64,000 bases of DNA. Origin: Micromussa lordhowensis. Its lineage: Eukaryota; Cnidaria; Anthozoa; Scleractinia; Lobophylliidae. The translations under genes and the position numbers were made by a program. This document shows positions 1-21,734 of the stretch, one piece after another (the first letter of the stretch is position 1; the number at the start of each line of letters is the position of its first letter). The notes below the pieces were generated by a model. It was not told where the DNA came from. It saw only the letters and a list, made by a program, of their open reading frames with translations, and did no database searches. The stretch covers positions 13,409,297-13,473,296 of the forward strand of contig OZ026606.1 in NCBI GenBank assembly GCA_964020085.1, given 5' to 3'.

Positions 1-231
1 TATATGGTGGATTATAACTCATGGTAGTGGTTTAGTAGGACAGAAAAGTGCTGAAGCAATGAAACAACCGCTAATAGAGGACTTACCACGGATCACGGAA
101 ACGTTCCCGTGACTAATTGACGAAATTGATTCATAGCTTCGATAAGTTTATGATTTTAAGTTTATTCACAAAGGTAAATTTTACCATGCTGCTCTCTTAT
201 CATGACATGTATTGCTGTCATTTTTCTCAAG

Positions 232-8693
<8,462 letters not shown>

Positions 8694-10639
8694 CGGAAAA
8701 GAAAATGAAAGGAGGTTCTTTCAGTATCTTAATTTCACTTTATAATGAAACCCTGAAGGTGAAATCAGCATTCGTAACGCGGGTTTTACTGTAAAAAGGA
8801 TCTGTCCTGTATAATTAGGGAGCTTTAGCAATTACGACACCGAGGACGACGCCTGGTAAAGATTGGATTGATATTTTACGTTCGAGTCGCGCATCTGTTC
8901 AGAAAAGCAATCACTGTAAAAACTTGCGCAAACTAAATATGTAATCAAATGAAAGGGATTAATTCCCAAAGGAAATACGAAAAATTAACCGTCGTGGCTC
9001 AGGTTCGCCTAAATAAGCACAATTCGGTCTTTTCACGTTGAAGTTCTGCAGAGAACGGCTACAAAATGTACAAAGATTTATAACGCACGTGCATAGCCAT
9101 TGTCCTGCTCATTAAATCTTTTGTTAGGTGTCGTTCTGGTAGTCGTTGCCTTCGTGGTTTGCTTAAGCTCCTTATCAAAAAAATACCCGGCGGCGGTAAG
9201 AAACAAGGCCGAGGGAAAACTTGTAAACATCGTCGGGGCAACATACATTTGCAAAGGGTGCTCGGGTGGACATCTTTAGCAAGCCGGTTTAAACTTGCAA
9301 TGAGTTGTTCGGTAAGGAGATAAACGGGTGTGCTAAAAGAGTGATTAGAACCAGGTAAGGTAATATTAGCAAGAAGTTCTCCTTTCCTAAAGTTTTATGT
9401 CAGCCCGATTAAATGTTAGTGAAATCGTAAAAACTAAGTCGATTAAAGTGTAAAAACGTGGAAAAGGAATTAATAGAATTTATATATTATTTTCCACAAG
9501 GGAGATATTTTGATAAAATAGTTATAATACAACTAAAATGCTATATTTCGCTTTGAGTTTGAAGCGTTTTGCTCTTACGCGAAATGCAACTTTGTAGCCA
9601 ATGAAGCTATTTAAGTTTCACATTCATGGGGTATAAATGTTTGAAAATAGTTTATTATAAGAGTTATTTATTGTAATTTAGCGATTAATGCTTTCATTTA
9701 ACTGATATAGCGCAATTTATAACGATTTTGAACGAACTTTGTCAGTCAGCAACACACCCCAATGGCCGCCGCCGAATCATAGTTGAAACTTTAAGAACGC
9801 TCTGTGGTAACAATATTTAAACATACGAGCTTTCCACTGTCCTAACTTTAGCGGGTAATACGCCAAGAAGGCGGTGAATACGAATTTAAAGTACAGTTAT
9901 GACAAATAGAATACAACAGAATATAGTTTTGGATGTAAATTTAAGAATTTTTGAGTGAGTGGGCAAGAATGCGATAATCTACCCTGTTTCTAGTTGTGGT
10001 AATTTCCTATTAACGAACGACCTACTTGCTTTTCATCACCTTTTGACCAATTTGCGGGTCGAAGAGTCGAACGCTCGTATTTTAAAGCATCGTTAGCCGA
10101 GAGCGTTTCCCTTAAGTTTCTTATCCTTTTTTGTCGTGGAATGCATCCTCGCCTTTACAATCGATTTTTCGTCAACTTGAAATATTTTGGACATACAGAT
10201 ACAAACCTAGAGCAGTTTTTGTATCAACAGATATATTTTGACCTCTAGTTTTAAAATGTTACGATATACTTAACAAGCCGTTTAATTCTAGCTACAGTTG
10301 TTAAGTTGAATAGCGTGACTGGTAGTCGCGTAAGATCTGTTTTCAGCTATTTTTGTACTCTGTAAAGACGTGGCATTTTCCAGGATAGTTGGTACATTGT
10401 CTCTGTGATGTGAAAATAAAACAATGTGATCTTTCGTAAGTCAAAATTCGTGTGTTTTGCCGGTGTTTTTATACTAGCATAAATAAAGTTGTCCCGGGAA
10501 GGCGAGTTGTCCCTAATAGAGCCTTCACAAGGCAGGTAGGGTCACACTCTGGCACTAGGGTTACCCTAGCGCAAAGGTTACCCTACCTGATACATAAATA
10601 ATCTTCCTAATTGCCTGTCTCAGTTGCACGTATGTATGC
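8694..10639 (+). other. Piezo 3' flank, probable 3' UTR and AT-rich spacer
   Basis: No ORF of substance is present. Candidate AATAAA polyadenylation signals occur late (near 10416 and 10483), so a long Piezo 3' UTR is possible but unproven. Bases about 8975-9170 resemble a dispersed repeat also seen near 35800-36180 and 59490-59870 (shared GAAATACGAAAAATTA and GTCGTGG words). From about 10540 a repeat with AGGGTTACCCTAG words precedes the reverse transcriptase remnant. Confidence 0.4.
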
Positions 10640-11472
10640 CGACGATACCCACCTCCAGTGACCTTTGCCAGTAATAACATAGAAACGATCAAAGATGTTA
10701 TGAATCACGACCTATCCAATGTTAATACATGGCTCACTGCAAATAAATTGACTCTAAATTCATCTAAAACTGAGTTCATATTAATTGGATCGCGGCAAAG
10801 GTTAGGTACTTACGATACTTCCCCTAAACTAATTATAGCTGGTGACATAATTAATCAAGTTAGATCGGTCAGTTAAATCTCTGGGTGTGCATATAGACGA
10901 AAACCTTTCATGGAATATACACATTGAAAAACTAGCCAAGAAAATCGCATCGGGCATTGGAGCAATTAAACGTTGTAGGCCTTTTGTTAACCGATCCACG
11001 TTGTCCGTCCGTTTTCAATGCCTTAGTTCAACCGTGCTTTAATTACTGCAGCGAGGTCTGGGGGCATTGTAACAAAAGTCTTTCGAATAAGCTCCAAAAG
11101 TTGCTAAACCGGGCTGCCCGTATTCTGACCTTCTCCAGTTATGACACAAGCGCTGATCCTCTTTTTGAGCAACTCAACGCGAAAGGGTTGGATACTCAGC
11201 GACAAATACAAGTGGCCACCATCATGATGGTCTATAAATCTGTACATGGTCTTGCGTCCGACTATCCTGGTTCTCTTTTCACTAAATATGACCCACCTTA
11301 CAATTTAAGGAACTCTGAAAACAAACTAGCTGTTTCATTGCCCCGCACCAATTTCCTGAAAACTAGCTTTAGCTATAATGGTGCAGTTATCTGGAACAGC
11401 TTGTCCCCTGAATTGCGGCAAGCAAAATCACTTCAATCTTTTCGAAATGGTTGTCGCGATTTCTTCGTCTGA
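10637..11472 (+). pseudogene. Broken reverse transcriptase of a CR1/L2/jockey-type non-LTR retrotransposon
   Basis: The remnant begins at the RT catalytic motif (MYADDTHL, about 10631-10654). It continues through thumb and C-terminal sequence typical of LINE ORF2: TWLTANKLTLNSSKTEFIL, KSLGVHIDENLSW, VQPCFNYCSEVWG, LQKLLNRAARILT, YNLRNSENKLAV and FSYNGAVIWNSLSPELR. At least three breaks in frame are visible, near 10650, 10870 and 11015, and everything upstream of motif C is missing. The last segment (10957-11472) is the longest open piece and ends at a natural family stop. It is a dead 5'-truncated copy. An AT-rich tail with AATAAA follows to about 11660. Confidence 0.85.
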
Positions 11473-11745
11473 AACTATTAAACGCACACGGCATCTATGT
11501 AAAACAGAATTTCCTTATGTTCTCTATTTTCACTTTTAATTTTTTTAGATCATGTTTATATAGATTAAAGTAGATAGTAATTTTTATTACTAATATTATA
11601 TATGATAGATTTACCGTGTTTAAATAAAAATAAAGCTCAAATAAGTTCAAGTTTAAACTCATCCATGAAAAAAGCAGCTAGGGTAACTCACTTGCACGGG
11701 TAATCCTAGTACTAGGGTTACCCTATCTGCTTGGAAACAGGCCAT

Positions 11746-12331
11746 ATAGATCGTTTTCACGTGACTTCATCACTTTCTAAAACCTAAAACTAAAGATCCA
11801 CCAAAGTTTTCATCCTCATCAGGTATAAGAGGTGACATATTTATATCTGTTTACAACTTTACAGCTCAATAGCGTGCTTCGTTTGGAAACCAGAGCATTT
11901 TGAATTTCCGGGTTATGGAGGTGCGTGACACAAGGCTACGATTAAATTTGTTGAAAAATATATACTTATCTCATGATTTTGAGCCCTGTTAGAAGCTAGA
12001 GCATTAGAAAAAGTGCTTATGTAAATACTTGTTTTTACAGTACTGATAATCAATCGCCTAGAAAGCCGAAGTAAGTTCCAGATGTTTACACTATTTTCCG
12101 GCCGCCATATTGATGCACCATGGAGGTACACCAACATGGCGTTTTCATACTCGGCCCTGTAAATTTCTGCGAAACATTTCGACGAATATCTGAAGTTTGG
12201 GGAACCTCACAGGGCTAAAACTTGGAGAAGTGCCTTATTTTTTATCTTCTATAACATCACAATTTCGTAGTTTTTTCACTGGATAGTGTTCGATTTATTT
12301 TTTTAATTGCGTGACAGTGAAAACGATCTAT
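11746..12331. mobile_element. Nonautonomous DNA element with short TIRs
   Basis: ATAGATCGTTTTCAC at the left is the exact reverse complement of GTGAAAACGATCTAT at the right, each with GTGAC just inside. The 586-bp interior has no convincing ORF; it contains GGCCGCCATATTG and CACCAACATGGCG words. Short TIRs and noncoding content fit a MITE. Confidence 0.6.
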
Positions 12332-13925
12332 TAGGACGAAGTAAATAGCTACGTCGCAAATATTTGTAGCAACTTAACCAAAATAAACATCGTCACAACA
12401 GTAAAACAATTTTAGGCAGTCACCTTTGATGGACCAATACTACAATACTTTATTCAGTTGATGCTGGGGAATGACATCGATCCAATGCCCAAACATAAGT
12501 AAACAAGTCATGATCATTTTTTGACATTACAAGTTACCATGGCAACGCTAAACCTGTTAAAAACACCCTTAATTTTAGTTTTTAAGTGCTTAAAACCGAA
12601 ACAAGGTAAGTGATGTCAAGATTAGGCTTTTTACAATTTTTAAAGTATTTGTGCAGTATACGGTAGTCCGGTCCCTGAATTTCTTTCCTCCCGCCCTATT
12701 GGAGGAAAGGAAAGTTAGGGACTGGACTAAGAGCCACCTTAAATGTTCGGAAAATTAAGTGAACCCCTCGCATATTGTGTTTGGCAAAAAGTTGTGTTGC
12801 TGATTCGCCGTCCTTTGGCATCCAGAAATATCGCAGGACCCACCGACCTGGAAATATTTTTTATCTTCCTGCTTCCAAAAAAAGTTACAAATTCATGAAA
12901 AATTAAGCGGAACTTCTCAACTGTTAAGACAATTTGTAACTTAAGGAATCTCTAAGTGTAGTGGTTCCTAAGACGAGAAGAAAATTACTCTATGGGAAAA
13001 ATATCCACGTTCATAAATAGCATTCCTAGTTCTTCAAGCGAAGACAACGCCGTTTGTAATGACTCATGACAAGTCTCAAACTACACACACTGAGGCAAAA
13101 TTAGCACTCGATCCGTTGTCTTAATTCAGCTTAATTAAGCCTGTGTAAATCAGGTGGTATAAACCGTTTCAAAAATACATTTGATTGATTTATTGACGAA
13201 AGGGACTAGTTCAAATAAATTTACTTTTTTTCTTTCCGACTTTCTCAAAAGAAAAGTATTTTTGAGTGGAGCAGTTTTGGTGACGCATTTTAAAGATTAA
13301 TTCGTTTGTTTTCGGGTCGTAAAATTAGCTACGAAAATAGTGCTTTCTCTTTTATGTGGAGAAAATTAAGCAAATTTTCATAACTTGCACGGCAGGTGGG
13401 GATCCTTAAGTTTCAAAGTATACTATATAAATGACATTTCTTTACGCTTGATACATAAAATGAATTTCCTTCCAGTTGCGAATTGACTTTTAAATCTTTT
13501 TAAAAGACAAGAAAGCTGTCTAATGGAGCAAAAAGCAAGCGAGATGGGACGTTGTAAAGTGTCTGACACAATTCACATCATTACGGAGTCTACAAAACCA
13601 CATCTTTATACAGGGAATTGATACCTCTGAGCGGTTTGTTTTACAAAACCCACAAACTTAAACGTGATTGGGCTCAATGCGCACTGTATTAACACAATAT
13701 ATCAATATGATCCAATCGTCTGCCATTGCAATTGTCTCTTTGTGTCGCAGAGAGCTATTTATCGCTTATTAGCGCTGTTCTCCCGCTAATTAGTCAAAGA
13801 AAGTTCGTGGAAACAAATAGTGTTTTCCTTTTCGAAAAGATATAGTCGCGATAAGAGCACATTGTAGAGGCGAGCGAGTGCGAGCTTGGGCGACACGGCT
13901 CGTGAATTTGACGCCGTAATCAAAC
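12332..13925. other. AT-rich spacer upstream of the first Neurexin IV-like gene
   Basis: No gene is visible. A small hairpin (about 12664-12731, GTCCGGTCCCT / AGGGACTGGAC) is present. The last few hundred bases before 13926 presumably hold the promoter and 5' UTR of the gene that follows, but I recognise no specific core promoter element. Confidence 0.4.
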
Positions 13926-16053
13926 ATGACTTCGTGTCAGGGGTTCTTGATTTGCGTTTTTTGGTTCTTCATCAAAGCTTTGTTTTCTCAGGCTTCGGCA
14001 GTTGAGGTGAACATGGAAGGAACAGGCTACATTACATATGACCTTCGTTCCAATGGTATCGCCACGAAAACAAACTACATTACGTTTTCGTTCAAAACTT
14101 TCCGTCCTTCGGGCTTGATGGTACACAGCAGCGGATCTCAGGGAGACTTCATTACGATCGAATTGATCCACGGACGGCTAAGGTAAGGAGAGATCGTGCT
14201 AAATTACTCTTATTAAAAACTCAAGAAAATCCATTATTTGATGGGCAAGCGCAGTACAAATATTCAATTCTCTCAGAGCTATTTTCCCAAAGTAACAAGA
14301 GATTTTCTTTCCACATCTATAAAAATAACGTGAAGAGTTAACATTTGAAAATTGTTTTTCTGTGTTATTTCTTTTTAATTCTAGGTAACTGAAAGCCGAT
14401 TTTAAATTTAGTTTCTAGTTTCAAATTTAGCTCGTTGTCAACTTTCAAAGTAAAGTTTGTCAAAAGTTTGTGGCGTTTGTGAAGGTAAACAAAGAAACGA
14501 CATATCCTGGTTGATCATGGCTTAAATCCAATGAATGGAGGTGAAAATTGGATGACTAAGGAAGTGAAATGTTTTGAAATTGAACAAAGACAGTTCATCT
14601 ATACATCAGCGTCACTAACAGGTATTAAAGAATTCTGGATAGAGCATTGTTATCTGCACGAGTACAATGCAGTATCACACTTAATGACTGAAGCACGCGA
14701 ATCAGGCTGACAATTAGTCAAAGGCAAGCACACACTTTCGCACTTACAACTTCTCTGCCAAGAATTCAACTTAACAAATGATCGCAAATAAACCGCGCTT
14801 TCCTTCCCTAAAAGCTTCATCCACAACTGTCTAGCGGGCTTTGTTAGGTATCGATCGATGCTGGGCAGAATCCTGTTATTGAATTAAATATGGGTGAAAC
14901 AAAACAAACCCGAAAATTGTCTGGATTCTCTTTTCCTAAGTTTCTCGAAATGTTCCTCCAGAAGAAGGATTTTTATTTTCCTTTCGATAACAATGTAGAG
15001 CTGTTGTAAGGACCTTAACGGTTGTAAAAAAATGTTTTCTTCCAAGGAAGTATTACCTCCAAGTGATAAATTAATAACATTTTAAACTACATCTCTGTTG
15101 CAATTTGGGAAATTTCAGCTCAAGGAAAACGCCCTCGTTTGTTTCTTAACCAATGAGAGAGTTTTAAGGTGGAGTTTTCTTTCAATGTGAATAGGGTCTC
15201 TTTATTGTCAAAATTCTTCCTCGAGAGAATAGTTTACAAAAACTCAAGTTTTCTTTATGTTTATTTTTCAAAAGAAAACAATGCGCAGTTCTTTGTAACG
15301 TTTTCCTTGTACACCTGTCACGAGACAGATAGAAAGAAAACTATGAAAACCTTCTGAGATAAATATTATATTTGGGAACTAGTTCTTGTCCTTAAATTAT
15401 ATCTAGGGCGGAAATAAAAACGCATGAATAGTGCCTTACACGTGGCCTGTTACAATTAATAATATCAATCAATAAATTTTCATAGAAACTAAGCTTTGAT
15501 TGTTTGAGAAATTTTATGCATGCAAAGATATATAAAACGTCATTGTGAAAACAGGAACTCATTATATTTCTCATGAATGCCACTGTATTTCATATTGCTA
15601 CAAGTGTCAATTCGTTTCGGCTGTGGGATATATTTCAAGACCGTGCGATAATTCAGTCTTATAGACTTATAGTTAAGTTGCTGTAACCTTCTACCTTCTG
15701 CTACCTGCCTCAGTCTCGCAGCGTACGTTTATTCAGCGTTTAGTGGATATATTTTATTCAAGATACTGCTGAAAAAATACTATAACCATAACAGATCAAC
15801 AACAGTCTCGTCGCTATAAATACAGATAAATAAATTAATCGACACAGTTCTCAGAGGTGACATTGAAAAGAAATGTTCAACAATTGCTAAAAATAAGCTT
15901 GCAGGCGTAATTATCTTGGAGATAAATCTCAGTCGTGCAAACTTGATAAGTAGTCTCCTCGATAACATTGGTCGGCAATAACTTCAATGTAAGACCGGTC
16001 AATATTTTAGTTTATTTCCAACACAGAACGCATCAACTTGATGGTATAATTAA

Positions 16054-16127
<74 letters not shown>

Positions 16128-16128
16128 A

Positions 16129-16165
<37 letters not shown>

Positions 16166-16310
16166 TTTTATTAAAAACGCCTCCCAAAAATAGAAAACTA
16201 GGCTACAATAAAAACAAAGAGGCCCAAAAAATCACGCATACGCTCGCCATCTTTGTAGATCATGGTATAATGGCTCATATACCATGATGGCTAAGCCAAT
16301 GAAAACTCTC

Positions 16311-16344
<34 letters not shown>

Positions 16345-19300
16345 TAAGCGGTATGTGCCTATTATATATTTTTTTGTCCATTTATTTAGTCTAGTACATG
16401 ATGTTAATTACTTCGTCAGTAGTACGTGCTCGTGATAAGTAAGTAAGTGATATTTGTTGGAAAAAAAAGCCTGAAACAAAACTCTATTTCTAGTTTACCT
16501 CCTCTCTGAAGTTCACTCAATATTTCTAGTTGTTTTAATTGTAAGTGAATATATGAAAGACCATATATATTGAATGAGCGAAAGATTTAGTCGTAATTTA
16601 AACCCTGTTTTATTCGTTCGGATCTGCTTTTCACTTCACGGTTAGGACAAACGAAATATGGGGTTACTGCGGAATTTCGAGGACGTCTAGTTTGTGTTTT
16701 AGCGGTTTCGCGGAAATTTGGCCCTCATAAAATCACAATTTATCAGTAATTTGCAAACGTAAAGAAATTATCACCTGGCACTTATACAGCTTATTCCGCT
16801 TACACATAATTATTACTGCTGAGAACTGTTAATTTATTTTCTCCAATAACTGTTATCAAATCTTCTCGAGGCTAAATTCACTAACTACAAAATGAAGAAA
16901 TTTGCCAGCAGTTCAGATAAGTTGACACGAGGTTGACAAGGGAATTATTTCTCTCGTTTCAAACCAACAATATCCCGTTGATGTTTTTCAATGTCAACTG
17001 TGACCACAGCGCGGTGCCACAGTTCGTGAAGCTGTTTTGAAATTAAATTTACTGGTTTTTCGTGGTCACGCGTAATATTTATCATTTCTTCCTCTGAAAA
17101 AAAGTTTTTTTTGTAATTTTTTAGCTTTACCATCAACCTTGGCAGTTCCAAAACCATTTCTGGAAAACACACGGTGCTCGTTGGAAGCAACCTGTCGGAC
17201 AACAAATGGCATGAGGTTAAGGTGGATCGAAATCAGCGCACGCTGGTGGTCACTGTCGATAAACTTAGGAGTGACTCCACCACACCAGGCTCTTTCGTCC
17301 AACTTAACCTTGATACCTTCGTTTACGTTGGGGGTCTGGATCCGAGCGTGTCTGGCGGGGTTCCGTCTACGAGGAATTTTTATGGATGCTTGAAAAATCT
17401 GTACTTTGACCACATCGACATCTTTTATGGTGGTAAGATGGACGATGAGTATTATGACACGCACGGGTTTGTTCGTTTTCATTGTCCGGATTCCAGCTAC
17501 GTTCCGGTCAGTTTCCCAGAGCCCGATACACATTTGAAGCTAAACAAACATTCTCCTAAAAACTTCTCTGTAGAGATCAGTTTTCGCACCTACGACGGTA
17601 ATGGTATTTTGGTTTACAAACAGAGCGCGCACGCTCGAATGTACCTCTCGCTGGTATCGGGAAAGCTTGAGCTTGAAGCTCGAGTGGAACCCGATAAACC
17701 AATAATTAAAATCAGCGTCGGTGAAGCCTTAAATGATGGAATGTGGCATGACGTTATAGCTGGAGTAACTCGTGAGGATATGTGGTTGAAGGTAGATAAA
17801 GAGCGAAAACGACGTCATGAAAATCCGTGGTTGGCCGATATCGGCGATTTTCGAAGCCGTGTTTTCATTGGCTACGGAACACAGAAGACAGGATTTGTGG
17901 GCTGTATGCACCGAATAAAGCTTAACGGGAATTTGGTGGCGCTGACAAGGTTGAGCGGCTCTCGGATAAGCGGAGCGGTCATAAACCGATGCGAAATTAC
18001 CAACAAGTGTTTCCCTAATCCCTGTCAGAACGGCGGCCGCTGCCTCCAGACATGGGAGGATTTTCGCTGTGACTGCGGAGGAACGTTTTACCATGGAGAC
18101 CGGTGCAGCATCCCTCTTTATCGAGCCACATGCCAGCAGTACAAGGCACTAGGAATGGTTCAGGACGCGTATTGCAAAGTGGACCCTGACGGGACCGGAC
18201 CTCTGGGGACCTTCGATGTGTTGTGCAACATGACGGCTTCCGATGCCGCCAAGACAGTTATCAATCACGACAAAGAAGGCAAACATCAGGTTACCTTGGG
18301 CGCCACGGATCTTGGCACTCATTACTTCCAGCGTATTTCGTACGTAAGCACCCTAGTAAGTATCCGGGCACTGATTCAGCGCAGCGAAAACTGTCGCCAA
18401 TTTATCAGGTACGACTGTTATAATTCTAAACTGTTGAATTCACCCATTGGTCCTGAGCATGTGCAGTGGTTGTCGAGTACCGCTGTCTTACAGAACTACT
18501 GGGGAGGCGCGCCAGCTGGAAGCAACAAGTGCGCATGTGGAGTGAAGAAGACATGTGTAGATCCCTCAAAGTACTGTAATTGTGATGCAGATAGCGATGA
18601 CAAGTGGAGGGAGGATTCTGGTGAGTTAAAATGCTTCTCTTTGTGTTTAAGCGGCAGTTGTTAGGCCGTCACGTCATGTTGTGTGAGTTGTGAGTGACTT
18701 TGCGCTTATTACAAAGCCAGGGATCTTCTAGACCTTTTGTTATTGATTTAAACTTTTATGCTTAGCTCTCTGCTATCTGCAAGTCTTTGTAACGTAGAAG
18801 GAAAAGGAGACGAAAACCAATTTGTTTCATCTCTGCAGCTCTGTAAACAGTTTGTAAGACTAGAAGTACTGATACATCTGAAGTCCCAAAAACTAATCAC
18901 TTCCTCACTTCCGCCCCACCCTTTCTCGTGTCCTCCTTCCTCCTTTTTAGTTCCGCCTTCCGTACACAGTTTATTTTACCCATCGTCCTTCCACAAATAT
19001 GTGGAAGGAGTTAGGAGAATTTGAATTTGAATGTGAATTTTACACAGTCATGCATTCTACAGCTTACGATTCACAACAGTTTGATGTGCCGTTGGTGATT
19101 CATATTTCACTGTTATCCCTCCCTGGCAGGTTATTTAACAGACAAATCTTCATTACCAGTAAACATGCTGCAGTTCGCCTCAGATGCCAAAGATTCATTT
19201 TTCACTCTCGGTCCAGTAGAGTGCTTCGGTTCCTCAGGCGAGTCCTCCGGACAAGTGAGCAATGCAAATTTTATCTCGTCCGCTTGCAGACTGGTCAACC

Positions 19301-20058
19301 CACCCCCCACAGTGGTCGTAAAGACAACATCAAGCGCCCCCCTCACTGCCACGCTGGGGCCGCAGGAAACTTCTACAGTTGGCAAAAAGTCCACTACCAC
19401 GCCAAGTCCAGGTAACAATAGAAATTCTCTATCTTCCCCAAAACATCATGTTACCATGACGACCACTATTACAACGAATAAAAACTCAACCCTGGTGACG
19501 TCAGTGTTTGGTCACGAAACCAATAGGGATGGTGTGACAGTACATTCTTCCATTACCACAGGTAATGATGGCGTGACAGTGCACTCAAGCATCACGACTA
19601 AAGGCAAGACAGTCACGCTACCTCCCGTCACGCCAATCGAGCCGAAGACTGCACCCAAGGTGTTGGTAATAACTAACGGCAGCGTTTCTTACATAACCCG
19701 CGTCAAAGGAGGCGTGGTGTACGACGCACGGTTTATCATCTTGATAACATCATCTGTGTTGGCCTTTATACTTCTCGTGTGTGTCATAATCTTCGTTTTC
19801 CTGAAGCGCTCTGGCCGCACCTATGTATGCTGTATCTCCTGCAAGAACTGCAGGAGGAAAAAGAGTATCCCGGATATTGAGGTGTATCGTCATTCAGTAC
19901 GCACGGATTCCCCGGATGTGGTGCAGCTGGATGACGCTGGTGCAGTGGAGGTTGGGGCCTACAGCATGAGCAATGGCCACACAGTGTACCACTCGGTCCA
20001 CCGGGATTCTCACGTCAGGAAATACGTGTCCTTTTCAGCCTCCACCTCCAAACTGTGA
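13926..20058 (+). CDS. Neurexin IV/Caspr-like cell-adhesion receptor (gene D)
   Basis: Exons 13926-14182, 17125-18620 and 19130-20058 join in frame to 893 residues. Residues 1-26 are a signal peptide (hydrophobic core CVFWFFIKALF). Two laminin G domains follow: about 27-255 (DNKWHEVKVDRN, NFYGCLKNLYF) and 260-435 (NDGMWHDVIAG, GFVGCMHRIKLNG). Then an EGF domain (CFPNPCQNGGRCLQ) and a Caspr-type fibrinogen-like module with GPLGTFDVLCNMT, TVINHD, SKLLNSPIGP, YWGGAPAGSNKCACG, YCNCDADSDDKW and FTLGPVECFG. A Thr/Ser-rich stalk with a doubled DGVTVHSSITT leads to a membrane helix (about 786-808) and an 85-residue tail containing a Cys-rich patch (CCISCKNC). It lacks the discoidin and extra LamG domains of vertebrate Caspr, so it is a short relative. 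Expected role: surface adhesion or junction organisation. Intron 2 lies within the fibrinogen-like module. Confidence 0.88.
14183..17124 (+). other. Intron 1 of gene D
   Basis: It starts GTAAGG and ends TTTTTTAG, joining phase-2 codon halves (AG|C, Ser 86). It is mostly AT-rich, without coding signal. It contains a hairpin MITE at 16047-16171. Minus-strand ORFs near its end run antisense into exon 2 and are not genes. Confidence 0.7.
16047..16171. mobile_element. Hairpin MITE in gene D intron 1
   Basis: ACAATTATTCCATGAGCGCG pairs with CGCGAGTGGAATAATTGT. The pairing continues through TTGGATATGAGATGAT / ATCATCTCATATCCAA and AGCCAACG / GTTGGCT to a small GC-rich loop (GGCGCGTAGCGCC). The element is about 125 bp. 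Confidence 0.7.
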
Positions 20059-20085
20059 GTGTCAAAAGGAAAGAAAGGTAACAGC

Positions 20086-20091
20086 AATAAA
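20086..20091 (+). promoter_or_regulatory. Candidate polyadenylation signal of gene D
   Basis: AATAAA lies 28 bases after the stop codon at 20056-20058, in an A-rich context. Position and sequence fit a 3' end signal. A very short 3' UTR would result if it is used. Confidence 0.45.
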
Positions 20092-20551
20092 ATCATAAAA
20101 CAGGCATGATAACGTTGCTACAATGAGCGACAAAAGTAGTTGAGACACTTTAGGAAATGACGCTTTTCGATATTTAAGCACTTGCTCTAATTTATTTGCA
20201 TCTAGCGTTAATTCTCTGATACCCCCAGCCCCCCAATTAAATGTTGTGTAGGCGCTATGGTCTGTGCAGTCGAAAAAATAGAAAAATCAACATTGTTTGG
20301 GGGGAAGGGGGGAAAATGTGCCATGACGCTCCAAAATCGATTTTGTCGCCCATTGTAGCTCTGCGATATTACACGAAGAACCACAGACGAAATAAACCTG
20401 TTCATTATCTTCCCAACTTGACCTCCACTTGGTCAATAAACCCATATTTATTATAAGGCAAGGTAGTCTGAAGGTAAATATCGGAAGCTGGCAAATTCAA
20501 ACTTTTTATCTCCCATGGAATGCAATATAATAAACTCCTCAGTAGCCTAGC
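20092..20551. repeat. Dispersed repeat also found near 42640-43475 in reverse
   Basis: The words TACAATGAGCGACAAAAGTA, GTTGAGACACTTTAGGAAATG and CCCCCAATTAAATGTTGTGT reappear in reverse complement on both sides of the TTAA MITE at 42713-43378. Fragments also occur near 41020-41130 and 63540-63620. No coding signal was seen. Confidence 0.55.
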
Positions 20552-20960
20552 TTGCTGGGGCCGTACAGGGAATTATTGACCCTCGGTCATCTTTGCGCGG
20601 ACCTCGCTGTGCTTGGTTCGTATTGCCACGACCTCGGGTCAATGACTCAGCACGGCCCTCGCGTTCAGTTAGTAACAGGTTTTATTATATGGCTTCTGTT
20701 TACAGCCGATATAACGCGCGTTCTGATTGGCTAATTCGAGAGCATTATTCTCCCGTAATACCCACAGGCCGATTAAGGGCCTGCAAAAACAAAGCGAAAA
20801 GTCATATAATGAACAACTTATTAACCTCGAACATTCGGTCTTAAGGAGAAAATCTCAAACCTCGGCCTTGCCGTATTGATCTCGCTATCGTTCGGTCAAC
20901 ACGGCAAGGTCTCGGTCTGAGATAGAACTCGAGATTTTCCGTAAAGACCTTACTCTCGGT
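20552..20960. repeat. Pair of foldback repeats
   Basis: One inverted pair spans about 20570-20645 (ATTGACCCTCGG / CTCGGGTCAAT). The next spans about 20820-20945 (CCTCGGCCTTGCCGT / ACGGCAAGGTCTCGG, flanked by GAGAAAATCTC / GAGATTTTC). The region between matches the genome-repeat style of this window and carries no gene. Confidence 0.55.
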
Positions 20961-20973
20961 TAATAAGTAGTTA

Positions 20974-21206
20974 ATATTAGGAAGCTTAAGCAAAGGCGTT
21001 TTTGAGCGACGTACGGCAACCGGAAGTGGACGTTTCTAATTTTTGGGCAGTGGATGCGCTCTAATTTTCAAGTAAATCGTCTCTATACGAGTAAAGACAC
21101 TTAGTATTACAAATGTGGTAGCGCCAAGGCGAGTAAAAGAGAAAACGTCTCATTTCCGGTTGTCGTACGTCGCTCAAAAACGCCTTTGCTTAAGCTCCTT
21201 AATAAT
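20974..21206. mobile_element. MITE with ~45-bp terminal inverted repeats
   Basis: GCTTAAGCAAAGGCGTTTTT and GAGCGACGTACGGCAACCGG on the left are mirrored by CCGGTTGTCGTACGTCGCTC and AAAAACGCCTTTGCTTAAGC on the right. The flanking TTA/TAA could be a target duplication. The interior of about 130 bp is noncoding. Confidence 0.75.
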
Positions 21207-21545
21207 ATCGTTGTGAAATACAAAGACAAAGCTCTTTTTAAACATTTGAATGTATTAATATGGCGATCTTACCCTTTTTTCTCAACTGAAAAGCAATCTT
21301 ACATTCTGTATCGGCTTCCTCCTAAAAACGATCAGACACGTACAGGAACTTGCGGCGACCTTACTAAATGAGTCAGTCCGCTCAGAGATTAATTCACTGA
21401 ACTTGCAAAAATTTTAGTGTCTTTCAAAGTGACCCGATATAAGGCCTACTTTTCATGTAAGACGGAAAGATCATCGACTCCAGTAATATTCTATACTTCT
21501 TCTTAAAGTCCAGATCTTTAGGTCCCTGGTTTGTGTAAGCCTTAG

Positions 21546-21734
21546 CTACAGTGGAACTCGATTTAACGGACCTCTATTTAAAGAAGTCCCCGGGTATAAC
21601 GAACGGTATTCTATGTTCCAGTAATAGTAAAATATAAAAAAAAGAACCTCGATATAACGAAACCTCGTTATAGCGAACATGTTTTGCCCGTCCCTTGGCT
21701 CTTCGTTATACATGTACCGAGGTTTCACTGTACT
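21546..21734. mobile_element. Tc1/mariner-type MITE
   Basis: Left end TACAGTGGAACTCGATTTAA and right end CCGAGGTTTCACTGTA are inverted with TA at the outer edges. That is the hallmark of Tc1/mariner/pogo nonautonomous elements. The inner words CGATATAACGAA and CGTTATAGCGAA repeat. Length is 189 bp; no ORF of its own. Confidence 0.65.

Noticed and set aside
16945..17533. Minus-strand ORFs of 86 and 155 codons
   Set aside because: Antisense to exon 2 of gene D and its acceptor region; no domain.
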